The position numbers and the translations under genes are program-made. Shown here in pieces: positions 42,401-54,400 of a stretch of DNA of 64,000 nt. The notes beneath the pieces are model-generated. The model made no database searches. It had not been told where the DNA came from and was given only the letters and a program-made list of their open reading frames with translations. Where the stretch lies: assembly GCA_013398295.1 (NCBI GenBank), contig VZSF01011137.1, positions 321,716 through 385,715 on the forward strand, given 5' to 3'. This stretch comes from Chionis minor (Eukaryota; Chordata; Aves; Charadriiformes; Chionididae). The first letter of the stretch is position 1; every line of letters starts with the position of its first letter.

Positions 42401-45400
42401 CTCTCGAGTCTAAAGACAAATTGAATAAAGAGCTACGTATGTTTACGGATACCTTACAAACAGAAAAGATTAACCATCTTGAGTGTGTTCACAGTTGTAG
42501 TAATAAAGTATGGGATTAAACTTTTTTTAAATACATCTTTGATGAGTGATTTGGGTAATTAGCTAGCAGTTTAGGCACCAGTTCTGATGTTTGCTATTAG
42601 TTGTCAGCTTTTCCTGCAGTTAAATACTCTGTGACTATACTGATAAAACTACTTAAGCTCATCCGTTTCAGAAATAAGAAATTATATGCTTGCTTGGAAT
42701 GCATAATAAATTAATGAGTTGGTTACAAAAGGGTGTCATTTTGTTAACTCTGATTAATTGCTAGGTAAATGACAACTCAAACACTGCTGGATCTCCTGGG
42801 GAATTGCTGTCTCGCCGCTGTGTCAACCTTCTGAAAACAGCTTTACGACCAGACATGTGGCCAAAGTCAGAACTGAAGTTGCAGTGGTTTGACAAGCTGC
42901 TAATGACCGTGGTAGGTAACGTTCTAGTCCTGTAGGTCTTTAGGTTTCACTAGCACGTGTGCTGATTGAATACTAGCAATACCTCAGTCCTCATTTTTAC
43001 CGTCTTAATCTTTTCTGCTTTGTAGAGGAGGACGTAACTTGTTGAGTATCTGAGTTGCATCAGTGGTTATAATTTGTATAGCTGCAGTACTTGCAAGTAT
43101 TGAAATAGACTGGAAGAGATGACTGAAGAGATGGGGCAACTTCCTGTAGTACTTTGATTTTGAAGTGGACGGTAGTTTGCTTGTTTGAGTGGCCTGCTGG
43201 TTGGTGCTTTCTTGTTTGTTTTGTTAGTAGGAAGTTTCAAAAACTGAGATTGATTTTATTGGTTCCTAGTTTTCTGACTGCATTGTGGTAATATGAAGTT
43301 CACGGAATGGTTTAGGTTGGAAGGGGCCTTAAGGACCATCTCCAGGTAGATGACATCTGTTGCTCTCCCCTTATCCACCAACGCTATAACCTGGTTGTAG
43401 AAGGCCACCAAACCTATCTTGTTTATTGTCCCTGTGCTGTTTGCGTGCTTTTTGACAGATAGTTTTTCTACACCTCTTTTATTTGTATCGTAGTATTTAA
43501 TAGACTAGCAACTCTTACTGTTTTAAATTTTGAGGAGCTCTCTTGATGTCACTTTTCTGTTTCTTTGAATACAGGAGTGATATATCCTACTTCTGGAAAC
43601 TTTCAAATGTCTAAGATTACATGAAGATCTGCTGTGACCCTTTTTTTCCAAATGTTGATCTACATGTGCTAGAGATTGTATAGCGCCTTGTATTTTACAG
43701 TTTTACATTGGATGACTTCTGCAAAAGATTCATGTTAAACATTGCTAGTGTAGAAACATCAACCTTACTACAGGATTTCACCAGATTTGATCTGATCTTG
43801 CTAATCTGTGTAATATTTGTGTGATTTCACCCAGTCACTGCCTTTTTGTGTATGTTCTCTTTAGGAACAGCCCAATCAGGCCAACTTTGCCAACATTTGC
43901 ACTGGCTTAGAGGTCTTAAGTTTCCTGTTAACTGTACTGCAGCCCCCTGCTGTCCTGAGCAGCTTCAAGCCCCTGCAGCGAGGCGTAGCAGCCTGCATGA
44001 CCTGTGGCAACACCAAGGTTCTGAGAGCAGTCCACAGTCTGCTTTCTCGCTTGATGGGTATTTTCCCTACAGAACCAAGTATGTGGCATTTCCTTCCTCC
44101 TTTTATCCTTTCTTGCTGCGTAACTTCAGTGATTGTGGGCGGGGTGAAGATACTCTTTGAAATGCGCTCATACTCTGTTTTATGATTCCTGCATTTAATG
44201 GTCCATTTTAGCTTGCACTTCCAACCTCTGTTTGAAAAAAGAGAAGCTGAAATAAGTAGTCGTGTGGAATACATCATTATCCATTGACATAAAAACTTAA
44301 TAACCTGTGGCTGTCATAACTTTGGTTCAAGAAATGCGTGCTATAAATTTAATGTATTTTTGTGATTATAGTTTTTCAGCTTCAAAAGTGCAATTTTTTA
44401 GTTGTTAAGCTTTGCTGTTGTGCTAAAACAAGGAAGGGAGATAGAGTGTAAAAAGAAAGACAGGAAGTAATATGCTGTGTCTTAATATAAACTAATTTAG
44501 GTAACCTTTGTAAAAAAACCCATTAGTAATCTTAGACTTCTTACCAAAACGAGTTACTGAGAAGTAGGGTACACTGTCAGAGACACACTGGTTCGACATT
44601 TCAGAGGCTTATATAAACAGGGGATCTGCGTGTGTTCCCTTGGTTCGTTAGCCAGATGAAGTGCGGGTGATGCTGTCGATGACTGTGTGTTCACACTGTA
44701 ACTTCTTTGCATGTTCTGTGGCTGACATGGCCAAAAGTAAACACAACTCTGTAAACACTGCAGGTACCTCAAGTGTAGCTTCAAAGTACGAAGAGCTGGA
44801 ATGCCTTTACGCTGCCGTCGGAAAGGTTATTTATGAAGGACTTACTAATTATGAGAAAGCCACCAATGCTAACCCTTCTCAGCTCTTCGGTAAGTTTCCC
44901 ACATCTCTAGTAGACATATGTGGAGTGCCAGTTAGTGAGTATTGTCACCAGCTCTTATTTTCCATAAGGAAATTGCAGTCCGGTGTCACGTAGAGGAAGC
45001 TGTGGGAAGCATTTGGAACTAACGCCAGAGATGAGCTTGGGATGTCTGTCATCTGTGAGGGAAGGGACTGGGGGGTTCTTTGCAGTCTGTCTTCCCCTGC
45101 TGGCTGACGTGGGAGCAGTTACTGGAAGTGGAGAGCTGCAGCTGTGCTAGATGGAAACTTTCAGTATTCAAAGTGCACAGCAAAAAGATGCACCATTCAG
45201 ATTAACCAAAATGTAAAGTAGAAGTTACCGGAAACTTCTTACATGGAAAAACCAAAAACCTGCCAGTACTACTCTGCGATACAATACGCTATTTCGTGGA
45301 ATCTGTGTAAATGTTCTGTATGTTACTGCCTTTTGCTTTTCTTTTCAGTTCTTTTTAAAGCCTCATATATGAACTGATTAAAATAGTGCAGGAAAACTTG

Positions 45401-48400
45401 TTTATTTATAGATCTTGAATTCTCACGTAGTAAGAAATTGCAAAAATACTGTTTTTATTCCTTGAGGGAGCAAATTGAATATTTAGCATACACCACTCTG
45501 AGAAGCTGAAGTCCTGTTTTCGTATTATTCATAGATACTGAACTGGTGGAGAGCTCAGCTACATATTACAATGACACAGATATATTGGACTAACACCATT
45601 TGGCCCAGAACCGTTTGTGTCAGTCATACAGGCCTGACATTGCAGAGTTTTGGACGACTTGCTGGTTTAAATGGCGAGTGTCCTTCACGGTTTTGCTCTG
45701 TGATCAGCGTGGCTAGTTGTGACTGTGCTTTGGGGAGTGCCTCTCTGTCGGGTGTGCGGCTGCACTTGACACCAGACTGACAGAGAAGGGCGTTTCTTAG
45801 CTTTGTCCCGAGCTCCCGTCAAGGCAGCGCGACGTCCTGCCCCTCCGCGCGGGGTGCGGAGCCTGGCATGGCCTGCCACATTCCCGCACCCCTCAGCGGC
45901 AGAAGAAAGAGATCTTTGGAGCAGCTATTCGACGAACAGAGAACGCTTCTGTGCATTTTGTTGTATACGTTGCAGTAGGAAAGGGACAGCTGTAGGTTTT
46001 TAGAGGATATAGTTGGGCAGGATGTGTGTACTTTTTTTTAGAGTTAAGTATTTTAGACCATAGATATTGCTAAACCGATTGGTTTGCATCTATATGGATA
46101 AGCTTATACTAGGATAGGTGTTGGGAACAACTCTGTGATTGGAAGGGACTGTGACCTTGTAGGCATTGTGCATTCCGAAACTCTGCCCAAAGTACTTGTT
46201 TCAATAGTGTCAACATTTTCAATCCACAGGAACTGATTTATGAAACTATGAAGTTTCTAGATTAGAAATCCAAGATCGTGTAATTTTTTTTATTTTTAAT
46301 TGCTAAACCCAATCCTACTCATGTAAAGGTTTTGCTACTTTGTGCTACTAAAACAACTGCACAACTTTAGGAGTAGTTTCATTTTGCCGTGTTAACTCCT
46401 TTTTTTTTTTTTTTTAAGACCTTGGATAAGTATCTGCTCTCAATTCCTGTCTTTCTGTCCTTCCTTCCTCCCTCTTGCCCTCCATCACACACTTATCTGC
46501 AGATCTTCCAAATATTTTGATCAATGCAAAAATAACTTTTTAGCCTTAAACTAGAGACTAAACTTTAGACTAAAGTTGAGACTGAAATTTTTCTGCAGAT
46601 CTATGCAGATTTCTAGTCTTTCATGGCGGGACAAAATACAGCTAGAACATTTCCTGTGTTCTTTCATAGAATGAGAACATCCACATTCAAAACCTACATC
46701 TTACTCAAGTCACGCTCAACAGAAGCTTTACTTCCTTAAGTGTTGTTTTTATCTGTAGGCACTTTAATGATTCTGAAGTCTGCGTGCAGTAACAATCCCA
46801 GCTACATCGACAGACTGATTTCTGTCTTTATGCGGTCGCTGCAGAAGATGGTCAGGGAACACTTAAACCCACAGGCTGCAGCAGGAACAGCAGAAGCAAA
46901 TACAGGTATTACATGGATCTTAATGATTATAAATGTTGTAAAGTATTAAAATCTCTTCATCCTGAAGGGATTCAGATGATTTTGTAGGGTTTTGTGTACA
47001 TTATTACATGTTGAAAAATACTTCAGCATTAGTGAGAAATATTACTGAAGTTATTGAAGGATAAAAATACCTTTGAGTTCCTGCTCCCTGCTTGATACAT
47101 GAATTTCAGTATTAACCCAGACATTTCAGTGACTGGTTAATGAATATTTGTTGAGCTACAGCATATATAGAAATACTGAAATTCTTCAATTCCTTAAGAG
47201 TTTATAGCGTTATGGGGAGAGAGGCTGAATTTTTTCTGATTGTTCTGTGCTTTCACTTTTTTGTTTACTTCTTCCTATTTGATAATTTCACAAACAGTTG
47301 TTCCAATACTAACTTCTTGGAGATGATGCTTTTGTTTTTATCTTAAGATAGCATCTGTCTCAGTCTGTACATTCTGTCTGTCATCAAATGAATTGGGTCC
47401 TGAGTCACTGAAAAAACCCCAGATGTTCCTGTAGGAGAAAATTCAGTGCTAGTAAAGAGCACTGTAATTTATTAATGAAAAACTACGGAAGAAAATACTT
47501 TGAAAGAATTGCTGCTGTTAGATTCCCAGTCCATATTTTAATTAGGTAAATGAGAACCTTGTGGATTTTATTAAAGCTGAGAAACAATTGGAAAATTAAT
47601 AAACTTGACAGATAAGCAGGTCAGGAAATTAACAGTACAGAGCAGATGTGCTGCATCATGTAGTAGTTCTTTCACAAGTTTAATTGCAGATTTTCAGTGC
47701 TGGGCTTCTATAATACCTTTTACCAAAGATTTACAGAAATGAAACCACACAGGCTTACCGTTAGGACTTCAAATGGATTTGGGGGTTTTTTGGAACAATT
47801 CTGTCCCAGTTGGAAATCAGTAATTCTGAAAACATTTCTAGGGATATATTTCCAGGTAACAGATATTGTTGTTCAAATTACAGTATCTTGTCTAGAGAAT
47901 TTCTTTATAGGTGTTTTCTAGGTGTACACACAATTCTAATCCTTTTTTGCACCCACAGCAGGTACAAGTGAACTGGTAATGCTGAGCCTGGATCTCGTGA
48001 AAACTCGCCTGGCTGTGATGAGCATGGAAATGAGGAAAAATTTTATACAAGCTATTCTGACATCTCTCATTGAAAAATCTACTGATGCTAAAATTCTTCG
48101 TGCAGTGGTAAAAATAGTGGAAGAATGGGTGAAAAACAATTCCCCAATGGCAGCTAATCAGGTAAATTGAGAAGATAAAATCCCTGTTGCTCTCAAATAT
48201 TTAAATAACTGTAAGCCACTGTTATAATTGATCAGGTGTTGACGGTGAGGTTTGTAAGGACCTGTTAGATATGTTTAGATGCCCTTGATGAGGTCTGGTT
48301 GCATCCCCTGTGAAAGTAACTGGGGTAACTGGATGCTTAGCATTTTATAGGCTTCTGTTAGGTGTTTGATCCTGAATGCTGTTCTCCTGAGAACTTGTTT

Positions 48401-51400
48401 TAAAGTAAAAGTTTTAAAATATGTTCCCTGTTAACTTAGATAGAGATATCCTTCAGGAGGATGATGGCTAATGCTGGTTTAAAACGTTTTGTGGCCTCCT
48501 CAATTTGCCATATTTTCTGTGCCATATTTTCTGTTGGAGTTGAGTGCTTGACAATCTAGTGCTGTATAAAAGGACCTACACTTTTAAAAATACACGTTGG
48601 AGTTTTGTAATCTGTGAACAACTTAAACCTGGTTTTAGTCATGATTTTAAAATTCTCTAGCATATATTGGAAGGATAAATGCTTGAGTTATTTTTCTTCT
48701 GAAGAACTATGACCTTCTACCAAGCTGTTTTTCAGTACTTTACAGAGAAAGAGTGATACAAAGGATGTACTTTGAATGTGTCGGTTCTCTGCTTGTTTTA
48801 AGGCAAATTGACAAAATTAATCATGTCTTCTTTTAACACAGACACCCACTCTCCGGGAGAAGTCCATTTTACTAGTGAAAATGATGACTTACATTGAAAA
48901 GCGTTTTCCAGAAGACCTTGAATTAAATGCCCAGTTCTTAGACCTTGTTAACTATGTCTATAGGTAATTATAGCAATTAATCATTTATTGCAGCTTATTG
49001 GTTCATAATTTGTACCATATATGACCTTTATAACATAACATCAATCTTTTTAGGTCTGAATTAAGTGATTTCGGGCCCCCCCGCCAAAATGCAAAATCAG
49101 TTAATTTTACTGAGACCACAATATGTACTTAGGAAAGACAATTTGAAAATATAAGTTCCTCAGAAAGGATTTTCTTTTTGGCTCTGCTAAAATATCTCCC
49201 CTGCCCCGACCTCTTCCCTTCCCAAGATACCAGGGCATCCTCGTAGCTGATGGGATTCTAAATACTGTGGTGACAGCTGAAATCTGTCTATCCTTTCACA
49301 TCCGTAAGGTATAAAGTCTTTGGGTTTTTTTTCTTGAAAATTTATTTTAAGTCATACTTTGCTAGCTAAACTGGCAGGTGTTGTAACATGGTGAAATAAT
49401 TAAAATAGTTCCCTTATCAAATAATGCCACGTATTTAATTTTGTGCTGCTGATTCCCATCAATTTGAGTTACTGTTTGCTGCTGTTTTCTGGTTACCTGG
49501 GCAAAGCCCTGGTGTGGACAGGACATAGTGCTCAGAAGTTTCTATCAATTACTATAATTTGTCATTGGAAGCAAGATAGAGATGGGGCTTAAATTGTTTC
49601 ACAATTATGATAAGCTTGTATCTTGAGAGAGTTTTTATGATAGTTCTGGGGCAGTTTTTGACATGCAGCAGTATTTTCTTTGCTGTTTCTCTTAAAATGC
49701 TGCACCTGGGTGAATGCCACGTCATGTGGACTTCTGCAGTGTCCCCTCCTGCTTTGTAGTATTTTATATACAAAACCTAGAAGGCTTCTCTTTCTGATGT
49801 CTCTGTCATTTAATCTTTATTATTTTAGGGATGAGAATCTTTCCGGTAGCGAACTTACTGCTAAACTTGAGCCAGCATTTCTTTCGGGTTTGCGCTGTGC
49901 CCAGCCACTCATACGAGCCAAATTCTTTGAGGTCTTTGACAACTCTATGAAACGTCGCGTTTATGAGCGCCTGCTTTATGTGACCTGTTCTCAAAACTGG
50001 GAAGCAATGGGAAATCACTTCTGGATAAAACAGTGCATCGAGGTAGGGAAATTATTTATACAAGAAATACAGTTATAATTTGAGAAATTTGTTATATTCC
50101 CCATTTTTCTTGGCTATGTGTAAAAACATTATGCAATGTGTGTCTTGTGGTATGTATTATTTGTATCAAAGCTACAAATACCATGTCTGCTGCTTCAGAT
50201 ACTTCCAGTGCTGCTTGAAAATAAATACAGTGTCTAAACCATGAAATGCTGGTATTTGGAAAGTGGCTTCAATGCCAGCCTTTAAAGTCTGTTTTCTCTG
50301 TGAAAACCTTAGTGACTCGCCTAATACTTCTTAAAAAACTCCATCTCTTAAAAATTGATGGTGATTATAAAACAACAACATTGAGAACAAACAAACAAAA
50401 CCTTACAAAACCAACAAGAATTATAGTAGAAGATTTCAAGAAAAATGTTAAGGCTGGAGTGTCTGTGCTGGTGGTATGACAGCCCTTAGGTGGAGTTGTG
50501 TTGAAATGAAATTGCGTTGTTGGTTGGTTTATTTAAAACAAGATGGGACCAAACCTCTTTTTTTTTTTTTTTTTTTTTTAACAATTTGCATATTAAAGCA
50601 TGGGTTTAAAGTGGTTGTGAGGATAACTGTGCTCTGAAAAGTATTAGAACTCCTTCCAGAGAGATTAAAAACCAGCATTGTGGTGGTTTTTTCCACATCC
50701 TTTTTGGGAGGACTTTCATTGTAATGGGGAGAGTCTGAGTACATTAGATGGTGAAGGGCACTAAATATATGTGTTTAAAATGTCAAAATACAGAATTTAT
50801 ATAGAAGATTCCTATTTCTTCAGCATTTTCAGGAGAGGCTTGAAAAACAATCCTGAATGTACAGTCAGGAACTGGAAAGTGGTGACAAAATGTGATCAGA
50901 TAAGTGTATTTATTGAATTAAGGTGATAAACAGGCCTTAAATATATTAGCGCAACTTTTATCTTGTTGATAAATATTAAACCATAGTGATGTTTTCCTTG
51001 AAATACTACAGTAAAACGTATATTTAAAAGCTCTCCTTGCTTTATAACGTCTCAGCTCCTGTTGGCAGTGTGTGAGAGAAACACGACAATCGGGACAAGC
51101 TGTCAGGGTGCCATGCTGCCCTCCATCACCAACGTTATCAACCTGGCCGACAGTCACGATAGAGCGGCCTTCGCCATGGTAACCCACGTCAAGCAAGAGC
51201 CTCGTGAACGGGAGAACAGCGAATCCAAAGAAGAGGTAACTTACAGAAAATACTGTAGAAAAAAATAATCTTTTTGACAGAGGGTAGCTCTTCCCAGTTT
51301 CTCATCAGATAAGTTTGGAGAATATGTCTTGGAGATGACGTGCACAGGTTCTTCAGTACGTCTTGTGTTTAATGTATGTAGTTTAACCACGCGTGGGTTT

Positions 51401-54400
51401 CTCAGAACTCGCAGTCATTCATTCAGCCTTTTCTTTACTACAGCAATATAGCAATTCTATATCTGAACCTGAAGAACTACCAGGAATAAATAGGGAGACC
51501 TGAAATAAGTTGATTGGAAGGGTATTTTGTATTTGTTTGGGAAAAACAAAAGTACTTAGAAAATATCTGCATGCTTTGAGTTGTTTACTTCTGCGTAGGA
51601 TGTTGAAATAGACATTGAATTGGCTCCGGGAGATCAGACCAGTACCCCGAAAACGAAGGAGCTTTCTGAGAAGGACATTGGCAATCAGCTGCACATGTTG
51701 ACCAACCGGCACGACAAATTTCTTGACTCTCTTCGAGAAGTGAAGGTTGGTACAGGTCATTGGTTTCCTGACAAGTCATTTTAGTACTCTTAATACTGAA
51801 ATCTTCAAACTGACCTGACGTGCTTGCTTTTTTTCCAAATCTCGCACTTCTGGCTTTTAGCTGATACTTTTTTTTCTGTCGACATCTCTATAATCTGATG
51901 TAATTTCTTGTTTGCATAGGGTAGCATATTCTTAATCGCTAGTTGTTACTCTGTTGCTTTCCTACAAAGTTAAATCTCATCCTCTTTCACCTGTAAGTGT
52001 GTTTTAACTGTTCAGATAAGAAAATAGTGATAGCAAAGACAGGCATCAAAAAAGTGTATCAGCATCTTATGTTTAAATAATTTCTAAGAAGATGATTTTA
52101 TCTGAAAGTTATGTTGAAATAATTCTCACAGTAGTAACAGCTTTATCCAAATAACTTGATCATTCCTGTTACCACAGTCACCGACTTCTTTCCTTTTTGC
52201 TTTTTTTTTTTTTTTAAACGGTTACAGCGATGAAACAGAGTCTCAATCAACATGAAAGCAGGATTACATTCTTGTTACAGTAGTCTGTATTGCTAAAGGA
52301 AACATTTGTGATACGTTGGTTGGAAGAGGCAATTGCTTTACTGCTTAAAGAACCATAAAACTGTGAACTTTTTTCCACGGTATTAATTGTATTTTTCCTG
52401 TTTTTCTTTCTTTTTGTTCCTAGACTGGAGCGTTGCTGAGTGCCTTTGTTCAATTATGTCATATTTCCACACCATTAGCAGAGAAGACTTGGATACAGCT
52501 TTTTTCACGACTTTGGAAAATCTTGTCTGACAGACAACAACATGTGAGAATCTCTCGCTTCTCACTTACAAATTCCTCTTTGTAAATGACTGGTGTTCCA
52601 GGAAAATGTATTTGTGTGATGAATGACTCGTTCACGTGCTTTGAGAAGTTTGCCATTCTTTGTGACTAGTGAATACTGTATATCTCTATGAATATGCCTT
52701 TTGAAATAAATAGGGCCCTTCAGTTTACACAGAGAAATACACTTACCAAACGATTGTTTCCTGTATTAACAAGATTTTTAATCTAAATTTTCCAACTGAG
52801 AAATCTGGATTAAAAGATAACTGTCCTTTATGTTTTTCTTCTAGGCTCTAGCAGGTGAAATAAGCCCTTTCTTGTGCAGCGGTAGCCATCAAGTGCAGCG
52901 AGATTGCCAGCCGAGCGCACTGAATTGCTTTGTGGAAGCAATGTCACAGTGTGTCCCTCCCATTCCCATCAGACCTTGTGTCCTGAAGTACTTGGGGAAA
53001 ACTCACAATCTCTGGTTTCGTTCTACACTGATGCTGGAACATCAAGCCTTTGAGAAAGGACTGAGTCTACAAATTAAGCCAAAACAGACAACAGAATTTT
53101 ATGAGCAGGAAAGCATAACTCCTCCTCAACAGGTAGTGTTATATGAATTGAAATACGTTTTGAAATGTGAAGAGAAAACCGCAGTGACAGCGTAGTACAA
53201 TAGTATCACAGAAGCATTTGGGTTGGAAAAGACCCTCAAGATCATTGAGACCAGCCGTAAACCTAACACTGCACAACCCACCGCCAACCCATGTCCCGCA
53301 GCGCCACCTCTGCCTGGCTTTTAAGTACCTCCAGGGATGCCCTGGGCAGCCTGTTCTAATATTAGATAACCCTTTCGGTGAAGAAATTTTCCCCAGTATC
53401 CAATCTCAACCTCCCCTGGTGCAACTTGAGGCCGTTTCCTCTTGTCCTGTTACATGTTACTGGGGAGGAGAGACCGACCCCCACCCTGGCCACAAGGTAC
53501 TTTTGGGCAGTTGCAGAGAGCGAGAAGGTCTCCCCTCAGCCTCCTCTTCTCCAGGCGGAACAACCCCCGGTCCCTCAGCCGCTCCTCAGGAGACTTGTGC
53601 TCCAGCCCCCTCCCCAGCTCCGGTGCCCGTCTCTGGACACGCTCCAGCCCCTCTGTGTCTGTCTTGGCGTGAGGGGCTCAAAACTGGACACGGGATTCGA
53701 GGTGGGGCCTCCCCAGTGCCCAGTACAAGGGGACCATCACTTCTAAATATTCGTATTTAGAAGCTTGTTAAAGTAGTGTTGACTTTTTTTTTTGTGTAAT
53801 TCAGTGAAGAAATTTCTGTCCTTGCGTGTTTGCGAATACAGACACTTGCAACATCGACTGCTTTGTGTCCTACCTACTTCTCATGCTCGTCTTTCATCTG
53901 TCCTTGATATTTTCATATTTTTCTCTTTCTCTCTTTTCCATCTGCTTTTGACACTTCTTGACAGAATTCTGTGCAGCACTGTGGAAGTAGATGAAACCAT
54001 TTCTGCCCCTAATTTTAAGTCTTGAGCAGGAGTCTGCGTAGTCTCTGTCTCCCTGGAAGGGCGTATGCTTTCCCTAATCAATCTGTGGGTGTACGGCCTT
54101 AAAGAATTACTAGCTAAACAAAATGGAGTTCCCTGTAAACAGCTGCTGTTGTGTTTAGGAGTCTGTCAGGTAGTTTTGATCTACCTTGGCATGTTAGTGA
54201 TCAGCTGAGGAAGCTAAATATTACAGATTCTTTTTACATTAAAGACCAAGTTATTGCCTTGTTAAACAGTTTTGTTTTCTATGATTTGATCTGATATATT
54301 AGGGAAGATGAACAAGAATCGATGTACAAGCCACAGGTGGTTTTTTTCCTGTAGTGCAGTGTTACTCTTCTCTGTACTTGGTTGTTACTAATTACTTGTC

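Noticed and set aside
53218..53760. 180-codon plus-strand open frame after exon 52
   Set aside because: It is the antisense translation of a CR1 fragment, not a TRRAP exon or separate gene.
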